Origin: an uncultured Saprospiraceae bacterium
GTDB lineage: Bacteria; Bacteroidota; Bacteroidia; Chitinophagales; Saprospiraceae
DNA length: 43,355 bases
NCBI GenBank assembly: GCA_937997635.1
Contig: CALLFA010000069.1
Span: 1 to 43,355, forward strand
Direction: 5' to 3'
Shown here: positions 8,801-16,054 of the stretch, in pieces
Layout: each line of letters opens with the position of its first letter
Position numbering within the stretch: position 1 is the first letter of the stretch
Position numbers and translations under genes: made by a program
Notes under the pieces: generated by a model
The model's input: the letters and a program-made list of their open reading frames with translations, nothing else
The model's database searches: none
What the model was told of the DNA's origin: nothing

Positions 8801-8808
8801 TTAAGTCA

Positions 8809-9888
8809 ATGCCAATAGCATTTAAACCATACTTGAATAAACCAAGTAAATACAAAGGAGGGAAAGCCAAACTACAAGGTGAGATAATCAAACTCTCATC
8901 TAATGAAAATATGAATGGTACTTCTCCCCTAGCACTAGCTGCGGTGAAAGAAAATCTACAATCGATCAATGAATACCCAGATCGCACAGACCACAATTTT
9001 AGAGAAGCCCTTTCAGAATACTATGGCCCCACACTTCAGACAGACCAATTCTTTACTTCCAATGGTGGAGTTCGGGCTATCGATATGATCATGATGGGTT
9101 TTTTAGATAAAGGCACAGAAGCTATTTTTTCTAATCCGGGATTTGGTCCTTACAGAGCATTTCCTAAAAAATACGGTGCAACATCAATTGACATTCCATT
9201 GGTTGGGGATAATTTTGACTTAGATGTCAATGGTATTTTAGCACAAATAAACGACTCTACAAGATTACTCTTAATCACATCTCCCAATAACCCAACAGGA
9301 ACCTGTCCCAAAAAAGCTGACATTGATGATTTGATGACCAACATTCCAGATCACGTCGTTGTGGTGTATGACGAAGTATACTACCAGTATGCAGACACCC
9401 CAGACTATGTAAGAGCCTATGAGTATGTGGCACAGGGCCTTCCAGTCATTGGCCTCAACAGTTTTTCTAAAGCCTATGGTATGGCAGGCATGAGAGTTGG
9501 ATATGGCTACAGCACACCAGAAATAGCTTCCTATCTTAGGAATATCCCAACACCCTTCCCTATGAGCACGCTCAGCGTAAAGGCAGCTATTGCAGCCTTA
9601 AAAGACGATACATTTATAGAACAGACAGTGAAGGAAAACCAAAGAGGAAAAGCCTATCTGTATACAGAATTAACAAAGCTAAACATACAATATTGGGAGA
9701 CGCAAGCCAATTTCATTTTACTAAATCCAGATATGGATGCTATGACCTTTGCAGACAAAATGCTTGAAAAAAACATCATGGTCAGACCAGTAAGCAATTT
9801 CGGTTTTGACGGAATCCGCTTAACTATAGGTAAAATGGCCCAAAATGAGCTCGTTATCAAAGCGTTGCAAGAGATTTTACATCCATAA
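8809..9888 (+). CDS. HisC-like class I/II pyridoxal phosphate aminotransferase
   Basis: Fold-type I aminotransferase of 359 residues. It shows the PLP-anchoring K221 in SFSKAYGMAG, phosphate-binding R229, SPNNPTGT (158-165) and D188 in VVYDEVYY. The sequence resembles histidinol-phosphate and aromatic aminotransferases. No other histidine-biosynthesis gene is near, and it is translationally linked (8-bp gap) to the candidate aromatic hydroxylase beside the homoprotocatechuate genes. An aromatic amino acid such as DOPA or tyrosine is therefore a plausible substrate, giving the arylpyruvate. The family assignment is firm and the substrate is inferred. Confidence 0.85.
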   Translation: MPIAFKPYLNKPSKYKGGKAKLQGEIIKLSSNENMNGTSPLALAAVKENLQSINEYPDRTDHNFREALSEYYGPTLQTDQFFTSNGGVRAIDMIMMGFLDKGTEAIFSNPGFGPYRAFPKKYGATSIDIPLVGDNFDLDVNGILAQINDSTRLLLITSPNNPTGTCPKKADIDDLMTNIPDHVVVVYDEVYYQYADTPDYVRAYEYVAQGLPVIGLNSFSKAYGMAGMRVGYGYSTPEIASYLRNIPTPFPMSTLSVKAAIAALKDDTFIEQTVKENQRGKAYLYTELTKLNIQYWETQANFILLNPDMDAMTFADKMLEKNIMVRPVSNFGFDGIRLTIGKMAQNELVIKALQEILHP

Positions 9889-10008
9889 TAATTTCATTAC
9901 CAAAAGCTTGTTTTGGAAAAGGCATAATCCTATTTTTACCCATCGAAACAGAAAATGTTTTTAGTTATACCTGCCTTAAAGAAGGATCATGTATAATCGT
10001 TAGATAAA

Positions 10009-10218
10009 ATAGTGGTTGTACCTGCCTGCCGAAAGGTAGGGCTCAGAAACTGAGCTTTAGGTATAGTCAGTCATAATAAAACGGTGGTTGTACCTGCCTG
10101 CCGAAAGGCAGGGCTCAGAACTGAGCTCAGGTATAATCAGTTTGTTTCACGGTGGTTGTACCTGCCTGCCGGCAGGCAGGGCTCAGAACTGAGCTCAGGT
10201 ATAATCAGTTTGTTTCAC
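10009..10218 (+). repeat. Three tandem ~68-72 bp repeats, each foldable into a three-way junction
   Basis: Units begin at 10009, 10081 and 10149; units 2 and 3 are 68 bp and almost identical. Each holds an outer stem TACCTG/CAGGTA, a hairpin CCTGCC-GAAA-GGCAGG and a hairpin GCTCA-GAAC-TGAGC. Unit 1 differs at several positions but keeps pairing through G-U pairs (GGTAGG, TAGGTA). Unit 3 replaces the GAAA loop by GGCA, which makes a perfect 20-bp palindrome. Each unit starts with GGTTGTA, also the 5' sequence of the adjoining tRNA. A weaker half unit may lie at 9965-10000. Confidence 0.8.
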
Positions 10219-10293
10219 GGTGGTTGTAGCTCAGTTGGTTAGAGCGCCGGATTGTGGTTCCGGAGGCCGTGGGTTCGAATCCCATCTTCCACC
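10219..10293 (+). tRNA. tRNA-His (anticodon GTG)
   Basis: Cloverleaf with D arm GCTC/GAGC, anticodon stem CCGGA/TCCGG around loop TTGTGGT (anticodon GTG), and T arm GTGGG-TTCGAAT-CCCAT. The extra G at -1 (10219), opposite discriminator C73 (10293), is the histidine identity element. CCA is not encoded. The acceptor stem GTGGTTG/CTTCCAC has two adjacent U-U oppositions at pairs 5-68 and 6-67. A strong terminator follows. Confidence 0.95.
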
Positions 10294-10422
10294 CATTACT
10301 TTGAAAGACCTCGCAATAGCGAGGTCTTTTTTATTTGCCCAGATCCGTTGGCAGCTCGCTGACATAAGGATCGGGGCAAATAAAAAATCGGACGGGAACC
10401 GTCAGGTATTTTCAAAGTAATG
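10294..10422. repeat. Nested inverted-repeat element downstream of tRNA-His
   Basis: The 13-bp arms CATTACTTTGAAA (10294-10306) and TTTCAAAGTAATG (10410-10422) enclose the tRNA terminator. They also enclose a second long hairpin: TTTATTTGCCC (10330-10340) pairs with GGGCAAATAAA (10374-10384), extended by GATCC/GGATC. No flanking target duplication is obvious. Further right, to 10644, two more short repeats recur: GCTCGCTGACA at 10354 and 10492, and CAAGGGATCG at 10435 and 10523. No convincing gene was seen between 10423 and 10644. Confidence 0.65.
10304..10333 (+). terminator. Rho-independent terminator after tRNA-His
   Basis: An 11-bp stem AAAGACCTCGC / GCGAGGTCTTT with loop AATA is followed by a run of T. 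It begins 11 bases after the tRNA. Confidence 0.9.
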
Positions 10423-10644
10423 AGGCTCAACACACAAGGGATCGCATTAGCAATCCCATTTAACAAGTTTTATCTAGATACCTAATCGGCTGCTCGCTGA
10501 CAAAAGAATTGGGTTCACCAAACAAGGGATCGTTCCTATCATGACCTGCATCAGCATCAGTGTCATCCCCACTTCTTATAACTTCACTAATTACTTTTAT
10601 CACATCATCACACATGTTTTTTATCTTACAACCTGTCTCACCAC

Positions 10645-11640
10645 CTATCCTACTGCTATATCCCATTCTTCAATTTCTTTTAATCTTGCAGAAATCCTAA
10701 CCAGAGTTTGTCTTACATCTGCTGATGGCGGTAAGTCCCTGAACACCAATTGTGAAAAACTACCTTCATAGACAGTCTTAATTTGTTCCCATGTACCATC
10801 AACATCTTTGAATATTAATGCATCAGATGGATGGTTCTCCAACCATTTATTATTATTCCTAAAACTGCCGACATCATCCTGTGCAACTCGTATAATCATA
10901 TCTATGAAGTCATTTGAATCGAAATAATCAGACAACTCAACATCTTTCAGCAATAGGTGCAAATCGTATGTATGTCTTACTTTATTGGATAGTGTTTCTA
11001 TCGGATTCTCTTCATAAGAGACCCTAACCAAACTCATTATTTTCTCGCAGATGGTTCTCTTTACTTCTAATGCCCATACTTTGAATGGTTCTAACTTATA
11101 TTCAACTACCATCTCTTTTTGTCCAGTATCCATCATCATTTGATATACATATGAGTGAACCTCCTTTTCTACATATGGCTCAAAATATCCCAGCCATGAC
11201 GCCTCAACAATTATCTCTCTTCTTACTTGATCATATTCGCCTTCAAATTCGTTAGGATACGAATGAGCTGTCTTTCTTATCATCCCTCTTTTGTGAGTAA
11301 TCCCTTCTACTTCCACTTCTGGAAGTTTAGCATGAACAGCCTTCGTAATTGCTTTTATCTTATTTTTTAATTCATTTCCTGTTTCTTCTGCTTTTCTAAA
11401 AACTACCATGTCTATATCTTCGGAAAATCTATGTATTAGTCCATAGCATTTAGACAAGGATGTACCACCTTTGAACACAGATTCCTTTCCAACATCATTC
11501 GTGAAGATTGCATATAATGCAAATGTTACCCAGTAATCCTTTTCGATATAGATGTCTGGTATATTCATTCTTTCCCCTGTTGCTCTTATAGCTTGATCAA
11601 ACAGCACCTTATTTTCATGTAACCTCAACTGATATACCAA
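10645..11640 (-). CDS. abiEii: AbiEii-type nucleotidyltransferase toxin
   Basis: Toxin component of a type IV (AbiE) toxin-antitoxin or abortive-infection system; family members are DNA polymerase beta-like nucleotidyltransferases that use GTP or modify tRNA. The 331-residue protein has the fold signatures GGTSLSK (58-64) and the acidic pair in RFSEDIDM (71-78), followed by the helical C-terminal part with VRHTYDLHLL. Its start overlaps the end of the antitoxin gene by 16 bp, the usual coupled arrangement. Products of neighbouring genes do not explain its presence, so it looks like accessory DNA next to the tRNA-His locus. Confidence 0.88.
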   Translation of the reverse strand: MVYQLRLHENKVLFDQAIRATGERMNIPDIYIEKDYWVTFALYAIFTNDVGKESVFKGGTSLSKCYGLIHRFSEDIDMVVFRKAEETGNELKNKIKAITKAVHAKLPEVEVEGITHKRGMIRKTAHSYPNEFEGEYDQVRREIIVEASWLGYFEPYVEKEVHSYVYQMMMDTGQKEMVVEYKLEPFKVWALEVKRTICEKIMSLVRVSYEENPIETLSNKVRHTYDLHLLLKDVELSDYFDSNDFIDMIIRVAQDDVGSFRNNNKWLENHPSDALIFKDVDGTWEQIKTVYEGSFSQLVFRDLPPSADVRQTLVRISARLKEIEEWDIAVG

Positions 11641-12356
11641 TTTGATAAAGTGGACAATTGGGTTGAATCTATATTTAGCTTATAAGTTGTAATAGGATTC
11701 AGGGATTTATATAACATCATATTCCTGTCCCCAGTAACAGATTCTAATATCGCTCCCAGTAATGCTCTTGTGGATGGTGGGTACTTCTTAGCCAATTTAA
11801 CCATCTTGCCTCTCTGGTCAATGGTCAACTCCTTAATGATAACCGATAGTCGCTTACAAGAATCGGTGGTTGTCGCATCTGGTATCTTCTTTATGTATCG
11901 AATAGCATCCAGCACTTGCAGCAGTGGAATGTTCTCTTTCGTAATATTATTCTTTTGTTTGATGAAACTGATTTTGTAGCGACCACGCTTTAGAGCTGGT
12001 CTGGTCTCATTGCGTCCTATCTGGATAACAGCACTGACTTGAGTGGTCAAGCCTAAGCGGTTATAGATACCATAACCAGTTACATATCCTATGCGTTTCC
12101 CATCTTTTTCTACTAAATCTTTTACAATCTGGTCTTGATCTGGTTCTAAGAGCCCAAATACCGACTGCTCTGGCTTGTAATACTTTCCTTTAGATAATTT
12201 GGATAGTGTGCCTTTGGCTACCATCCTATTAAGACTTTTGATGATGGCTTCTCGCTTATTCACCTCAGTAACAAAGTCCTCATAGGTGAAAATATAGCCT
12301 TTAGGCAATCGACTTAGCTTATTCTCTATGTATATCGTAGTTTTCACCTTAATCAA
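11625..12356 (-). CDS. AbiEi-type antitoxin and regulator (DUF6088-like)
   Basis: A 243-residue protein with an N-terminal winged helix (about 1-75, with LSRLPKGYIFTYEDF and GTLSKLSKGKYY), as in AbiEi antitoxins that repress their own promoter. The remainder (80-243) is the dimerisation and antitoxin part of DUF6088 proteins. It lies upstream of, and overlaps, the toxin gene by 16 bp. No ATG lies upstream in frame before a stop. The first usable start is TTG at 12356, with GTG at 12347 as an alternative. The start lies inside an 8-bp inverted repeat, and another palindrome lies further upstream, which suits autoregulation. Confidence 0.82.
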   Translation of the reverse strand: MIKVKTTIYIENKLSRLPKGYIFTYEDFVTEVNKREAIIKSLNRMVAKGTLSKLSKGKYYKPEQSVFGLLEPDQDQIVKDLVEKDGKRIGYVTGYGIYNRLGLTTQVSAVIQIGRNETRPALKRGRYKISFIKQKNNITKENIPLLQVLDAIRYIKKIPDATTTDSCKRLSVIIKELTIDQRGKMVKLAKKYPPSTRALLGAILESVTGDRNMMLYKSLNPITTYKLNIDSTQLSTLSNWYIS

Positions 12357-12407
12357 ATGTTGATTAAAGATATAAAAATGTCCAGTTTTTTAATTAATAA
12401 ACTGGAC
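12349..12407. promoter_or_regulatory. Candidate AbiEi operator palindromes
   Basis: Two perfect inverted repeats precede the AbiE genes: TTAATCAA-ATG-TTGATTAA (12349-12367), over the start codon, and GTCCAGTTT/AAACTGGAC (12380-12388 and 12399-12407) with a 10-base A/T spacer. Known AbiEi antitoxins bind inverted repeats in their promoters. The role here is inferred. Confidence 0.5.
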
Positions 12408-12431
12408 AAATAGTTCCTGATTCTGGTATGA

Positions 12432-12596
12432 ATGATTGAAATAACTTGTGAAGAAAAACCTGAGATTATCCCTACTGCTTCTGAATGGGGTCTTATAATC
12501 TTAATGCTGATCTTGATGATTTTCGGTATTGTGACAATCCAACAAAGAGAAATTAGTTATGCTATGCCAGATAATCAATCTCATCTCAAGATTTAA
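12432..12596 (+). pseudogene. Orphan IPTL-CTERM-like sorting-tail fragment (54 codons)
   Basis: Reading frame of 54 residues beginning MIEITCEEKPEIIPTASEWG. PTASEWG at residues 14-20 is followed by a hydrophobic helix, LIILMLILMIFGIVTI (21-36), and a basic or polar tail. This is the layout of the IPTL-CTERM protein-sorting tail (IPTLSEWG, membrane helix, Arg-rich end), normally found at the C terminus of large secreted proteins. No such protein precedes it in frame. It is probably the remnant of a deleted surface-protein gene, though a small expressed membrane peptide cannot be excluded. Confidence 0.5.
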
Positions 12597-12759
12597 GCTA
12601 AACCAAGTTTTGATGACATTCAGCCAAAACTACTGAGGATGGAAGCCTCTGCAGCGATGTCGGAAGCGTCCTTGCAGGCGTCTCGCCTCAAGACTTAAGC
12701 CAAGCACCGTTTTGATAAACCTCATTCAATAAAAAGCTGAGAATGGAAGCCTGCAGCGA
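12579..12759 (+). repeat. Two degenerate ~78-bp direct repeats
   Basis: Copy A (12579-12657) and copy B (12681-12759) share TCTC-CTCAAGA-TTAAGC, then CAAG and GTTTTGAT, then CATTCA, AAAA, CTGAG and ATGGAAGCCT, ending in GCAGCGA. They are separated by 23 bases. Copy A overlaps the end of the 54-codon frame. From 12760 to 13010 nothing else recognisable was seen. Confidence 0.6.
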
Positions 12760-13014
12760 CTTTTTTCGCCATTACAAGAGTTTCATCGGATTTTTTTTGA
12801 AAAAAATATTTCTACATAATATACTGTAATTCAATCACTTATACCTAATTCAAGAAAAAACTTGAAAAATTCTTTCCTCCAACCCATAATTTTTTTCAAT
12901 CTATCTCATCTATACAGTAAGAAAGTTAGTTGGCGAAGAATTTCAACAATGAAAATCACCTCCAATTTTGAAGAGCGGTTTACAAACTTAAATGAGAACA
13001 AACGTTAAGGAGTA

Positions 13015-13118
13015 CAACTTTACGCACAGTGCAACTTTACAAATCGTGTGTTCATAGCGGTGCACAATTGTTTTTTAAATTCTGGGAATTATTAATCTGG
13101 CAATTAATGATTCTCAGA
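13015..13118 (+). promoter_or_regulatory. Direct repeats and 16-bp hairpin upstream of the Xre gene
   Basis: CAACTTTAC occurs at 13015 and 13032 in two 17-bp units that both end in GTG, a possible regulator-binding site. Further on, TCTGGGAATTATTAAT (13081-13096) and ATTAATGATTCTCAGA (13103-13118) form a 16-bp stem with a 6-base loop, ending 52 bases before the ATG. Two of the pairs are G-U on the plus strand, so the pairing is complete only as plus-strand RNA. Confidence 0.45.
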
Positions 13119-13170
13119 GTTTTGCTTACTGCTCAGATGCTAAAACACATCAATTCAAAAATCAATCAAC

Positions 13171-13476
13171 ATGAAATTACATTCACCTGAAGAATCAACA
13201 ATTGATTATATAGGTGGTAAAAGAACACTGGAAAGTGATCAGATTAATCAGATTGACACCGAACTTACTGCTGAACTTGGTGGTCATCTTATTAAAAAGA
13301 TTAGGCGCAAAAGAAATTTAACTCAATCGCAATTGGGTGAAATCCTAGGTGTTAAAAAAGCACAAATTTCAAAGCTAGAAAACAGTTTGTCAAATGCAAG
13401 ATTAGATACCATACTTAAAGTATTTACAGCACTTAATGCAAAAGTTACGTTCATAGTTGAATTACTATCAGTTTGA
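13171..13476 (+). CDS. Xre-family helix-turn-helix regulator, HigA-like orphan antitoxin
   Basis: A 101-residue DNA-binding protein. Residues 38-98 form an Xre/Cro helix-turn-helix: LIKKIRRKRNLTQSQLGEIL (first helices), GVKKAQISKLENS (recognition helix) and a C-terminal strand VTFIVELL. This size and the long N-terminal arm resemble HigA-type antitoxins. No toxin-like gene is next to it: the upstream 550 bp have only repeats and the downstream gene is a convergent TonB receptor. It may be a leftover antitoxin or a stand-alone regulator. The nearby direct repeats are candidate binding sites. Confidence 0.85.
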   Translation: MKLHSPEESTIDYIGGKRTLESDQINQIDTELTAELGGHLIKKIRRKRNLTQSQLGEILGVKKAQISKLENSLSNARLDTILKVFTALNAKVTFIVELLSV

Positions 13477-13512
13477 AAACTGTCCCAAACCACTTTATTT
13501 TTGGTATGACAT

Positions 13513-16032
13513 CTAAAACTCTAATCTAAATCTCAGGTTCAACCGACGTGAGGTCAAATTATTAGGTATGGCATATTGCTGATTAAATATGGCACGGATC
13601 CATGTATTGGAAGCTACATTCTGTATATCCAATAAATTGAATACTTCTAAGCTAAGCCAGGCACCGTTAGACCAGGAAAACAGGTTTTTCCTATTTTCAT
13701 TATCTCGGTTCCATAATGCCAAACTGAAGCCGATGTCGACACGTTGGTAAGCTTTGTACTGAAATGTATTTCTGAAAATACGGTTATCTCCTTCTACTCC
13801 GAATGGCAAACCTGAACCATAAACCAGATTCAAGTGCATTTTAAAATTTTCATTCTGAGGCAAATAATCTTGGAAGAATAATGACATCGTAAATAACTGA
13901 TCCGTAGGTCTTGGAACAAAATTAACTTCAGTTGATGTCGAATCACCTGGAATAAATCGGAGATGCTGCACATCATCAATCGTCTCTTTGGCACCTAGAA
14001 AAGAAATGTTTAACCACGAATCTACACCAGGAACCAATTCTCCATTTATTCTAAAATCTATACCTGCTACGTATCCATGCGCATCATTCTCGCCGCTATA
14101 CCTGATACGGATATTGTCTATTTCATAGCTGATTAAATTATCTAACTTTTTATAGTATGCCTCGGTTATGAATCTATATTTTTTGCGATTAGTACCCTCT
14201 TGCTTACCGAAATCATAGGTAAATCCCGCCACAGCATGTAAGGATCGTTGAGATTTTAAATTTAAATTAAGCGATCCATCAGGCCTTCTAAGTTCTCTGT
14301 AAAATGGTGATTGATGGTAGACACCACCTGCCAACTTGAATGAGATATCCTTGTCCCATGCCAGTGGTTTATACAATATCTGAACTCTTGGAGAAAACAA
14401 AAATTCCTGGTTCAAATCCCAATAGGCAAAACGAGTACCTACAGTTGCTCTAAATTCATATTGATCTGACTTACGCGCGCTATAACTGTCTTGAATAAAA
14501 GCTGTATAGCGATTGGATACAATATCATTAACTGACTTGGTAACTTCAAATAAGTTGACAGCATCCGGATTAAATGGAAGTGAAAATCCAGCAGAATCTA
14601 ATCGCTCCCACTCATTCAATTCATCATCGAACTGTTCTCGTTGAAATTGAAGTCCCCATTGCAAAAAGTGTGTTTTTTCTGATGCTCCCCCAGTATCTAA
14701 TTGTAATTCTAATCCTCCTTTGTGTTGGATATTGGCAACTGAACTTTGTAGATTATTTCGGGCAAATTCATGCTGAGTGCCAGTACCAATAATGGCTAGA
14801 TCTTCACCTGCTTCGTCTCCGAGTCCTGTTTCTACTTGGGATAGACTGTAAAAACTTTGAATATCAAATGTTTCTGATTCGTCACTGCCATAGACGGAAG
14901 CCAACAATTTCAAAAACAATGGGTTCTTATCGCGCTCTGGAATATAGGTAAGGGATACGCCTCCCATACCATTTCTATAATCGTCTCTTTCTTGTCCTTC
15001 AAAGATAGACGATAACCTCAGTGTCGTAAAGAAAGAACCGAATGCTGTATTTCGTTCAGCTGGAATAAAATCGAATTGACTTTGATTGTAATTGGCAATT
15101 ACTCCCAATTGAAGATCCCTTGTGATGTCATAGGTGAGATATGTCTGAAGGTCTGTAAAGTTAGGCGTGTATTGCCCTTCAGTATCAAGTGTCCCTAATA
15201 AATATCTGTTTGTCTTATATCTAGCTCCAACGAGATACCTGAATTTTTGAAAGCTGCTATTGCCTATTTGCTTACTACCTTCCAAATGGCCGGAAGCACC
15301 GAGTAGACTAGCACTTATGGATCCTTTAAATTCTTCAGGTCGTTTATATTGAACATCAAGTACAGAAGATATTTTATCTCCATATCTGGCTTGAAATCCT
15401 CCTGATGAAAAAGCTATATTACTAATCAAATCCGGATTCGGAAACGATAAACCTTCTTGTTGACTGTTGCGTATTAGCTGTGGCCTGAAAATCTCAAAGT
15501 CATTCACATACACTAAATTCTCATCATAGTTGCCACCTCTTACATTGTATTGCGAACTCAATTCTCCACCAGTTCCACCAGATGTACCCAAAGCAATACT
15601 TGGCAAAATACTCTCAAAATTTCCAGTTGTGGAAGGGATCAGTTTCAATTCTTCAACTGTCTCCCTGACCATTTCTGCTTGCTCAATTTTACTTTCTTGT
15701 ACAACAACCTCAAAATCAGATTCTGCAGCATTAAGAACCATGGTCACCGTTCTAGTTTGTCCTTCAGCTAGAGCTCCTATCGCTAATCGTCTTTCTTCGA
15801 ACCCAAGCCGTGAAATAACTAAAGTCATCGCCTGACCTGATGGCACTTCTAATCTGTACGTTCCTGTTGCGCTTGTTTCTGTAGCGATACTTGTTCCTTC
15901 AACATAAATGGTAACAAACTCGACAGGCTGGTTATCTCTCTCACTAGTAATCGTCCCTTGCACAATGCTCTGCGATTTGACGAAAGTCGTAACCAACAGA
16001 AAAAGTACACCAAGTATCAATAGTCTTTTCAT
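13513..16032 (-). CDS. TonB-dependent outer membrane receptor with N-terminal carboxypeptidase-regulatory-like domain
   Basis: Outer membrane beta-barrel transporter of 839 residues. Residues 1-20 are a signal peptide (KRLLILGVLFLLVTTFVKSQ). Residues 22-105 form a CarboxypepD_reg-like beta-sandwich, typical of Bacteroidota receptors. A plug domain follows (about 125-230, with NVRGGNYDENLVYVNDFEI), then a barrel ending in aromatic RFRLEF. There is no SusD-like partner, so it is not a polysaccharide utilisation pair. The substrate (siderophore, vitamin, peptide or other) cannot be told. The start lies 22 bp after the rpe stop on the same strand, so the two could be co-transcribed. Confidence 0.9.
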   Translation of the reverse strand: MKRLLILGVLFLLVTTFVKSQSIVQGTITSERDNQPVEFVTIYVEGTSIATETSATGTYRLEVPSGQAMTLVISRLGFEERRLAIGALAEGQTRTVTMVLNAAESDFEVVVQESKIEQAEMVRETVEELKLIPSTTGNFESILPSIALGTSGGTGGELSSQYNVRGGNYDENLVYVNDFEIFRPQLIRNSQQEGLSFPNPDLISNIAFSSGGFQARYGDKISSVLDVQYKRPEEFKGSISASLLGASGHLEGSKQIGNSSFQKFRYLVGARYKTNRYLLGTLDTEGQYTPNFTDLQTYLTYDITRDLQLGVIANYNQSQFDFIPAERNTAFGSFFTTLRLSSIFEGQERDDYRNGMGGVSLTYIPERDKNPLFLKLLASVYGSDESETFDIQSFYSLSQVETGLGDEAGEDLAIIGTGTQHEFARNNLQSSVANIQHKGGLELQLDTGGASEKTHFLQWGLQFQREQFDDELNEWERLDSAGFSLPFNPDAVNLFEVTKSVNDIVSNRYTAFIQDSYSARKSDQYEFRATVGTRFAYWDLNQEFLFSPRVQILYKPLAWDKDISFKLAGGVYHQSPFYRELRRPDGSLNLNLKSQRSLHAVAGFTYDFGKQEGTNRKKYRFITEAYYKKLDNLISYEIDNIRIRYSGENDAHGYVAGIDFRINGELVPGVDSWLNISFLGAKETIDDVQHLRFIPGDSTSTEVNFVPRPTDQLFTMSLFFQDYLPQNENFKMHLNLVYGSGLPFGVEGDNRIFRNTFQYKAYQRVDIGFSLALWNRDNENRKNLFSWSNGAWLSLEVFNLLDIQNVASNTWIRAIFNQQYAIPNNLTSRRLNLRFRLEF

Positions 16033-16054
16033 GCCTCTTGCTTACGTTTTAACA

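Noticed and set aside
8809-9888. Histidinol-phosphate aminotransferase of histidine biosynthesis
   Set aside because: Sequence is HisC-like, but no other his gene is near and it is coupled to the candidate aromatic hydroxylase; the nearby tRNA-His is coincidental.
10220-10420. 66-codon reading frame over the tRNA
   Set aside because: It lies on the tRNA-His gene, terminator and inverted repeats; its peptide reflects those RNA sequences.
10460-10771. Short reading frames at the AbiEii 3' end
   Set aside because: They overlap the toxin gene end antisense or out of frame, and have low-complexity translations.
10219-13476. Genomic island integrated at tRNA-His
   Set aside because: AbiE lies next to the tRNA, but no integrase and no repeated copy of the tRNA 3' end is visible.
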